In this document: piece by piece, positions 56,782-64,000 of the stretch
Layout: each line of letters starts with the position of its first letter
Position numbering within the stretch: the first letter of the stretch is position 1
NCBI GenBank assembly: GCA_963576565.1
Contig: OY755039.1
Coordinates: forward strand, 131,643,140 to 131,707,139
Direction: 5' to 3'
Length of the DNA: 64,000 bases
Source: Aspidapion aeneum
Taxonomy: Eukaryota > Arthropoda > Insecta > Coleoptera > Brentidae
Notes under the pieces: generated by a model
Told to the model about the DNA's origin: nothing
Seen by the model: the letters and a program-made list of their open reading frames with translations, nothing else
The model's database searches: none
Program-made: the position numbers and the translations under genes

Positions 56782-57439
56782 CAGGGTGTCCCATAACTTA
56801 GGCGCCGTAGTGCAGCAGGTGATAGAGGAGGTTATTTCCAAGAAAAAAGTTTATATAACATGGGGTCAACATTCATCTGTTTTTAAGATATAGGATTTTT
56901 AAAGAGGAGTGGGTGAAAACAGGTTATACAAAAAAAAATCTGTGACAACCAGCTGAATACTCAGCTAATTGTGATTAAAAAATGTGGTACTCCTTTTTTG
57001 ATAATATTACAAGTGGAGGAGGTACGGGCTGTCAAAATAACCTCGAAAATGTATAAAAAATAATATTTTTTTTTAAATTAATTTTTGCTTTCTCTTTTAA
57101 AAAATATCAATAATATTTTATTATTATGTCTCGCTAGAGACTTGTTTTTATTAACAAAAAATATTTAAAAAGCATTGCATTTAATATGGCATTCATAAAA
57201 GTTCATACGAAAAAAATAGTATTTTCTAAAAAAATTGACTGACTAACTTTTTTCAAATTAATTTTTTAAAATTAATTTCAATTTACTGCTTTTGTTCTAA
57301 TACAAGACTACGCAATTTCATATTTGCGTTTTTTTAAAAAGTTATTGTCACAAAAGTTAAAAAAACAACAAGTTTTTGATCAGACACGACCTCCTCTATC
57401 ACTTGTTGGCCTATGGCCCCTAAGTTATGGGACACCCTA
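56782..57439. mobile_element. 658-bp MITE with CAGGGTGTCCCATAACTTA ends
   Basis: The left tip is CAGGGTGTCCCATAACTTA; the right arm read on the minus strand is TAGGGTGTCCCATAACTTA, one base different at the tip. Both arms continue to GTGATAGAGGAGGT. TA lies outside both ends (56780-56781, 57440-57441). Non-coding, Tc1/mariner-like by target site. Confidence 0.85.
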
Positions 57440-57441
57440 TA

Positions 57442-58492
57442 TATACAAACATTATTAAATTTGGCAAATATAAGAATTAAGAACAATATTTTAATCCATT
57501 TGACTCAAGGCTCTCTTTTAATTAATCACCAGGGACTATGCAGTAAGTAAGTGAAAAGGAAGTTAAAACTCTTTTTTTTCTGTGTAAAAGTAGGTACTAC
57601 CTTTTTTCTTCTTATAGTTATATTTGTTAATTCTAACTACTTTTTTACATCATTATATGATGATCGAACATCAAAAACAACCAGTGACAATATATTATGT
57701 ATACTTTATAATAAAAAGAGATAGTTGAATATTTAACTACTAACTGAACTGAACTAGGCTTTAACACCTGACCTTGGGCAAGGGATTTGGTACAAGATAG
57801 TGACTACTAGGTGCTAAACGAACATACTGAGGATCAACGTGGTCAGAACAAAGAATGCCCATTTTGACAGAATTTTCTCCTTATTAAGGCCAATAATCTC
57901 CCTCCAAAGCTCTCTCTTGTTTGGATCAGTGGGGAATCTAGTAAACTCATAAATTTGAATATTTTTAAAATGTTTAATAACTGTACAGTAGCATGACATA
58001 ACATAACATTACAGAGTGAAAATGGTTGTTTACATAAGAAATATATTTTTTTATATATTATTGCCAGAATAAATTCAAAAATTTTTCCAAAAAAAACCCA
58101 AACACTAGAGGTGGGAAAATAAGGGAATTTGCAACAATAAATAATTTTTCTTAAAACTTCTTTGTAAAATAAATCACTAATATTTTGTAAAAAAAGTTAT
58201 AAACCACACCACTGTCTTACCAAATCGTAAACAATATGACGGTTTCTGGAAGAGATTCAAACTTACCGGTGAAATGATAAATCCAGCCACTTCTCTTCAC
58301 TTTTGTCACACTTCTTAGGCATTTTTAAAGTTATTTAATAAAAAAATTCTTAATTTTGTGATCAATATTGCAAAAAAAACAACGAAAACGCACGTTTATT
58401 CGGATAACCTCTCAAAGGCAACAATAAATGATGCAAGGGTGACGTTTGGTCTACATGGTTGCCGCTATTAATTTTTTTTCTGAAAAATAGCG
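57442..58492. other. Inner part of the 5.25-kb insert, nothing recognised
   Basis: AT-rich, no gene. The 61-codon minus-strand frame at 57814-57999 has no family that I recognise. Confidence 0.4.
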
Positions 58493-59234
58493 AACAAAAA
58501 TCAGTTTTTTGCATTTTACGCGTCGTAGGGCAAAATTTCATGTATGAGAAATATTACCCATAGAATTCCCTACAATCGGTCTCCATAGTCTATAGGTCTA
58601 CAACCACACGTTTAGAAGAAAATTTGAAAAAATTATGTTTTTTTGCAATTTATGCAAAAACGGTAAGTCATAAAAAAAAACTTTATTGACATAAAATGAT
58701 CAAGACACAATTCTCTACAATGCGACAATGACAATTTACAGCTCTACAACCATATGTGTTGAAGACAGAGGGTGCCGAAAATGCCCATTATATACTTTTT
58801 TTCGTTTTACGCAAAAACCATAAGTCATAGAGCTGTGACTCACATAGGTGAATTGTAGAGAATGGCGTCCTGGAGATTTCTTGTCTATAATGTGTTTTTC
58901 TAGGACCTACCGTTTTTACATAAAATAAAATAATAATTTTTGCAAATTTGGCGCCCTATATGTTCTACACGTAGTTGTAAACCTGTGGCCCAAAAGGAAA
59001 GAATGTAGAAAATTGTGTCCTTTAACATTTTATGTTTATAAAGTTTCTTTCTACGACTAATAAAAACACAATTTTTGACAACTTAGCTGCCATCTACCTT
59101 CTAAACATGTCGTTGTAGACCTATAGACTATGGAGATTGATTGTGAAGACTCGTATGGGTAATATTTCTCTTAAATAAAATTCTTCTCTACGACTTACCG
59201 TTTTTGTGTAAAATGCAAAAAACTGATTTTTGTC
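58493..59234. repeat. Large inverted repeat with internal iterated motifs
   Basis: The left arm from 58493 (ACAAAAATCAGTTTTTTGCA, GAGAAATATTACCCATA, CTCCATAGTCTATAGGTC) is the complement of the right arm ending at 59234. Between the arms, CTACAACCA / TAGTTGTA and CGTTTTTGCATAAA-like blocks recur in alternating orientation about every 150-200 bp. It looks like a foldback or satellite-derived element. Termini and target duplication not resolved. Confidence 0.7.
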
Positions 59235-59644
59235 AATTTTGGTGCTCTCTATCTTCTATACAGGTAAGTCTAGAGCTATAACCTTTAAGAAAAATTGTAA
59301 AGGAATTTTTGAAGTGTAAACTTCTTTAGGCGCGTTTAGTAGTTTTTGTGGGTACTGAATTGAACTGAGCCGTCAGACTCGGCTATGTAACGCTCATTCG
59401 GGTGAAGTCGGCTCGAGTCGACTAACTGTGAGAGGAACATTCAGCGAGCAATATGATGATGCAGATGAAGGCCAGTATTATTAATTTCGCCTTGTTAAAG
59501 TTTACACTTCTGCCATGTGGTCTTAAGCACACACAATTTTTTTTGTCAACAAAGGTTTTCTCTGCGACGTTCCATTTTCGCGTAAAATCAAATCAAAACA
59601 CTTTTTGAGTTTTCCAGAGTTGCCCAGGAGAGGGTTGTAGACTA

Positions 59645-59649
<5 letters not shown>

Positions 59650-59692
<43 letters not shown>
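59650..59692. repeat. TA dinucleotide microsatellite
   Basis: About 43 bp of alternating T and A with one TT break near its end. Confidence 0.95.
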
Positions 59693-59996
59693 AAGAAAAG
59701 GTTTTTTAACTTTCGTGATCAAAACATTTAACTTAAATTTATTTGGACTAAAAGCAAGAGTTATTTTTATACCGAAAACATTTGTAGTGAGAACAATAAT
59801 TAATAGTTAAAAGTGCAGTTTAGTCATCTGGTTTTAATAACTTTTTAAATACCACCTAGGAAGACAAAACTAATAAACTATTTATGAACTCTAACCTCAC
59901 ACCAAAGAAATTTAATTAAACTTACTTTCAGTTGAACGTTTTTCACACTTAAATGGAGTCCCGTTTTTTTCAGAAAACCGAAAACCAAATCAATAT

Positions 59997-60140
59997 TTTA
60001 AACTGCGCATTCGCTACCGTACTTTTTCTTCTCACATAAAATATCTCCCTCTCAGCTGTGGTCGAGCATGTGTGAAGTTAGTAAGAGGAAGATAATTTTA
60101 TGTGATCAGAAAAAGAGAGGTGCGCATGTGCAGTTTAAAA
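59997..60140. mobile_element. Short foldback MITE-like hairpin
   Basis: The left arm TTTTAAACTGCGCATTCGC ... TCACATAAAATATCTCCCTC pairs with the right arm (complement AAACTGCACATGCGCACCTC ... ATCACATAAAATTATCTTCC). Total about 144 bp, loop about 20 bases. The small plus-strand frame starting at 60102 crosses it and is not a gene. Confidence 0.6.
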
Positions 60141-60901
60141 AAATGGTTTGCATTACAGGATATCGCCGCTAGTTATTTTGTGTTCCTGCAAAAAACAAGC
60201 TCAAGTTGGTTGACTGCACAAAAATTGCAATTTTGTGCTAATCGTTGTACGCTCTATAAAAATCGACAATCAACAATCTTTGAAAAAAACCAACTTTAGC
60301 TGATTATTTCTAATTTATACTTTCCTTTTAATTCAAAATAGATAAGGATTTAAACCGCCACATAGATCTATAACAACAGGGACTTAAAAGCAAATGTTTT
60401 ATGATTTTTGTTAAGTTTAGGTACCTATGTAAACAAAAATTTACCGATTGATTATTGGATAACATATTCTAACTTAAAAAAAAACTTTTTTTCAAACATT
60501 TGTTTACATATGTGCATATAGGTACACAGACAGACATGCATACATACATATCTAGAGGTTATACTTACAACCTAGAATCAAATTGTATAGAAAAACATTA
60601 TTAATGATAAGATCTCAAAAAAAAATCAATGAAAACAATACCTTTTCTCACATAGGATGGTAAACATATTCTATTACAGGCACATGTATAGCAATCCAAG
60701 ACGTAAGCCGAACTCAAAACAAAATATTCTTTTGATTTTTATTAATTACCATTTTACTTATGTACCTACTTCAAAATTACAAGTTATAAAAGTACTGGCA
60801 ACATTGTTGCGAATTTGAAAGAAATCCCCAGTATAATACATTTTGTGTCTGATGAAGTTTAGGATTTCTATACGGGGTCTACCTTTAGTTGAATGTTTTT
60901 G
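60141..60901. other. Right end of the 5.25-kb insert, nothing recognised
   Basis: AT-rich with a short CAGA/CATA tract at about 60523-60550 and AAAACAATACCTTTTCTC near 60633, a trace of the 17-kb dispersed repeat. No gene. Confidence 0.45.
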
Positions 60902-63900
60902 TTTGGAATCAGTTCCTCAATCAACAGCACCCAAAAAGGTGCCCATCTATCAAAAATCAAATTCTATGCAAAATCAGTCTGGGCAAAAGCCTACCTATCA
61001 AAATTCAAATTCTATGCGAAATCAGTTTGGGCAAAAGCCTACCTATAAATCATCGAATTCGCCTTTTATAGGACTGGCTGGCACCTCAACTAATTCGAGT
61101 ACGGGAATAAAATGTTTCCGGTGTAATCAAGGTCACGTGCTTTCGAAATGTCAAACATTTCTTGATCTCTCACCTATCGATCGCCTATCTTTCGTCAAAC
61201 AGAAAAAATTATGTCTAGCGTGTTTTCATCCCTTGCATGATGTAGATACGTGCAAATCAAAATATTCATGCAGGACTTGCAATAGTAAAAGGCACCACAC
61301 TTTAACTCATATCTTAGAAACTAATCAAGAGTCTGGAAGCCAAGATACTAGTCCTGTCATTCACACACCACCTGTCAATAATCTTCATGTGTCATTAAAT
61401 GCCTCAGGACCTTCAGGTACCTTTCTTTTATGCACCGCCATAATAGATGTTATGGACGGTTGCGGAAATTTTCAACCTGTAAGGGCACTGCTTGATTCTG
61501 GATCACAGACAGGATTCATCAGTGAAAAGTGTATTCAGCGTCTTAATCTTCCTAGGCGAAGTTACACCACTGAAATATTCGGATTAAATCAGATGTCTTC
61601 TTTTACTTCCAAAGGGCTCGTTCAATGTCACATTAAGCCACAAGGACAAGTCACTCCTTTACTTAATTTCGAAGCAATTGTTGTTCCACAACTATGTTCC
61701 AATATGCCTACATTCTCTTTGAACGATAATCAGTGGAAACACTTGTAAAACCTTAAACTTGCCGACCCATCTTATTTCAAATCTAGACCTGTGGACCTGG
61801 TTATTGGTTGCGAGCTATTCGCACAGATATTCAAGGAGGGCAGGGTTCTTGGACAGGTAGGGCAGCCTTCAGCCCTTGAAACTATTTTTGGCTGGGTCGT
61901 CATGGGAAAGGTTGACGAAGTAGGTAGTCTTACGGAACGAACCAGTTGTTTTTTAACGAGTCATTCACCTCCTTTAGAGGTCATTCTCCCTAGGTTTTGG
62001 GAAATCGAACATTTGCCTAAAAAACAAATCTTATCAAAGGAAGAAAAACAGGCAGAATCAATTTTTACTGCTAGTGTAGTACGGCAACCGAGCGGTAGAT
62101 TCATGGTAGATCTTCCGTTTAAAGATAAAATAAACCCTGACCTAGGAAATACTTATCCGCAAGCTTATCGTAGATTTTTACTTCTAGAAAATAGATTAAT
62201 CAAAAATCCTGATCTGTACACTGCCTATTCAAGTTTCATGCAAGACTATATCGATTCTAATCATATGAGTTTAGTTTTATCTAGTCAACCAAAGGTCGAC
62301 GTATCGTGTTTTTTAGCCCATCATTGCGTATTAAAGCCGGAAAGCTTGAGTACAAAATTAAGGGTAGTCTGGGATTGTTCAGCAGTCACCCCAAAAAATA
62401 TTAGTCTCAATGACACATTGTTATCTGGACCGAAACTTCAAAAAGATATTGCTTCTTTACTCCTTACGTTTCGTCTTAATCCTATTGCCTACATTGCTGA
62501 CATCAAACAGATGTTCCGTCAAGTCCTTATCAATCCTTATCACCGTCCTTATCAAAGGATATTGTGGAGGTTTTCTCCACAGGACCCACTTTCAGTGTGG
62601 GAACTTTCTACTGTCACTTTTGGCATGACATGCTCACCTTTTCTAGCCATGCGTACCTTAAATGAGCTGGCAGAGAGAGAAAAGGAACGTTTTCCTATGG
62701 CTAGTACTGTTCTAAAAACGTCAATCTATATCGACGATATCTTGGGAACTAGCCCTTCGCTCCCTGATCTCTATCCCTTCAAACAGAACTCAATGATTTG
62801 TTGAAGTCGGGAGGATTTGAACTTAAAAAATGGGCAAGCAATTGTCCTGAGTTATTGGCAACATTGCCAGAGTCCGATCGTCAAATGCCTCTCTCTTTCG
62901 ACAAGGAGGAACCCCACTTTATCAAAGTTTTAGGACTTCAATGGCATCCAAAAAATGACATTTTTTCTTATCAATGCCGAATGAAGGACAAACCCCCAAC
63001 CAAATCTTCGATCCCTTAGGTTTTCTTTGTCCCTTGTTGCTACAAGCAAAATTTACTTTGCAACAGTTGTGGATATCGAAAATAGGCTGGGACGAAGAAC
63101 CAGATTCTTCTATCATCGACTCTTGGAACAAACTTCGTTCTGAATTCCCGCTTCTTTCCAATTTTCAATTACCCCGACAAATCAAACTGTCAAAAACCAA
63201 TACCTGTCAAATCATCGGCTTCTGTGACGCTTCAATTCGAGGCTACGCAGGCGTCGTATATTTTCGTGTAGAAGAGGAAAACAATATATCTGTTTCTCTC
63301 ATATCTGCAAAATCTAGGGTCGCGCCTATAAAGTCACAAACTTTGGCTAGGCTAGAACTCCTAGGCGCATTTCTTTTAAGCGAATTAATTGACTTCGTTT
63401 TATCTAGCTATGAAGGAAAAATAACTTTTACAAATATCGTTACTTTCTGCGATTCGCAAGTCGTGTTGCACTGGCTTTCATCCCCTCCTAATCGCTGGCA
63501 AACCTTTGTTGGAAATCGAGTCAGTAGAATCCAAGAAATCATTCCCTCAAACTCGTGGCGCTACATTTCTTCTGCTTTGAATGCAGCCGATATTGCGTCA
63601 CGAGGGGCCACCCCTTCACAGCTCATGTCACATGACATGTGGTGGAACGCACCATCGTTTTTGTGGTCTCCCGAAAACGAATGGCCCGATTTTCATAAAT
63701 CAAAAATGCCGATTGATTTCGGAGATATTAATCTGGAGGAAAAGCCAAAAGTCTGTTGCAATGCGATAATTGATGTCAACTTCTTAGATCAGCTTCTTAT
63801 CAAATATCTCTCTATATCAAAAATTCAACGTATCATTTGTTATGTCCTTCGAATAGTTAACCTTTTTCAAAACCATTCCTATCAAAAACCCACTAAGCCG

Positions 63901-64000
63901 CCGGACCAAAAAGTTATTTTTGAGAATATTGTTTTTCCTACCACCGGTGAGATGCAAAGTGCGTTACACCTTCTTATCAAACGCGTGCAAGGTTCTTGTT
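60902..64000 (+). pseudogene. BEL/Pao gag-pol, copy 2, 3' part (zinc knuckles to RNase H and integrase linker; runs off the window)
   Basis: Near-identical to copy 1 from the end of gag onward. It keeps the CCHC knuckle (61132-61160), the protease Asp-Ser-Gly (about 61497) and the RT Tyr-Ile-Asp-Asp (62726-62740). Lesions relative to copy 1: CAA to TAA nonsense at 61746; 1-nt loss with several changes at about 62761-62775, shifting frame after the RT catalytic site; loss of about 28 nt at about 63004. RNase H sequence follows to the window edge. The first ATG-led frames on this piece (60843 and 61791) start in the insert or after the stop and are artefacts. Its 3' end and LTR lie outside the window. 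Confidence 0.95.

Larger units (their letters stand above)
55648..60901. mobile_element. 5254-bp insertion splitting BEL/Pao copy 2, flanked by TTTGGAATCA
   Basis: Homology to copy 1 stops after TTTGGAATCA (55638-55647) and resumes with the same 10-mer (60902-60911); copy 1 has it once (49304-49313). This is the signature of an insertion with a 10-bp target duplication. The insert has no ORF with a recognisable domain. It carries a CAGGGTGTCCC MITE, a large inverted repeat, a TA microsatellite and a small hairpin. I find no convincing terminal inverted repeats (left AAGAAATTCAAGG, right AATGTTTTTG) and no LTRs. A 9-11-bp duplication would suit MULE-type elements, including those without clear TIRs. 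Confidence 0.8.

Noticed and set aside
55648..60901. Terminal inverted repeats on the 5.25-kb insert
   Set aside because: Only short matches such as ATTCAA near both ends can be aligned; this is within chance for AT-rich DNA.
1..64000. tRNA, rRNA or snRNA genes
   Set aside because: No cloverleaf with A and B boxes and no familiar rRNA or snRNA sequence was noticed by eye. A covariance-model scan would be needed to exclude small RNA genes.

Overview
This 64-kb window reads as AT-rich, gene-poor eukaryotic DNA, most likely from an insect or another arthropod with a repeat-laden genome. The evidence is the repeat content: BEL/Pao LTR retrotransposons, a decayed LINE with an APE endonuclease, a Copia RNase H fossil, a Tigger/pogo (CENP-B-type) transposon, hAT-like and 9-bp-duplicating long-TIR elements, and many MITEs. 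I see no bacterial operon logic, no rRNA or tRNA gene that I can recognise, and no host protein-coding gene that I can defend. The order of the organism cannot be fixed from what is visible.

Layout. 1-2126: AT-rich DNA with a small tandem repeat. 2127-7153: a 5.0-kb segment bounded by inverted repeats (core GGCGCACAATGGG). It contains a palindrome-ended, microsatellite-bearing element and a threefold tandem amplification of about 1.05 kb that starts inside that element. 7490-14270: a dense series of non-autonomous elements: a palindromic GC-tipped element, a 1.6-kb long-TIR element with a perfect 9-bp target duplication, two more palindrome-ended elements and a 1.37-kb TIR element. 14.3-20.5 kb: mostly unassigned AT-rich DNA with one tandem duplication. 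20.8-23.3 kb: a second GC-tipped element with a 9-bp duplication, itself hit by a 512-bp element with another 9-bp duplication. 24-31 kb: direct repeats, a Copia RNase H remnant and a broken gene of a recognisable Cys-rich-tailed family. 31.4-33.4 kb: a TIR element and a Tigger-like transposon that keeps only its DNA-binding region. 34.2-37.8 kb (minus strand): a LINE ruin split by a TA-flanked MITE. 38.9-46.6 kb: more TIR elements, the fourth palindrome-ended copy, and a tandem array built on a GGCCC-TAC-GGGCC hairpin.

The right-hand 16.4 kb is the only part with long open frames. One BEL/Pao element (LTR at 47589, near-complete gag-pol, second LTR at 53940) runs through that shared LTR straight into a second internal region, giving LTR-internal-LTR-internal. 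The first copy has one long open frame of 1668 codons with recognisable gag zinc knuckles, aspartic protease, RT, RNase H and integrase; it ends in a frameshift that separates the integrase C-terminus. The second copy is inactivated by a 17-nt deletion, a nonsense change, a 1-nt frameshift and a deletion of about 28 nt, and is split by a 5254-bp insertion flanked by a 10-bp repeat (TTTGGAATCA). That insert has no long ORF but carries several older inverted-repeat elements, so old sequence appears to have moved recently.

Functionally the window is a record of nested transposition. Only the BEL/Pao copy 1 looks close to intact.
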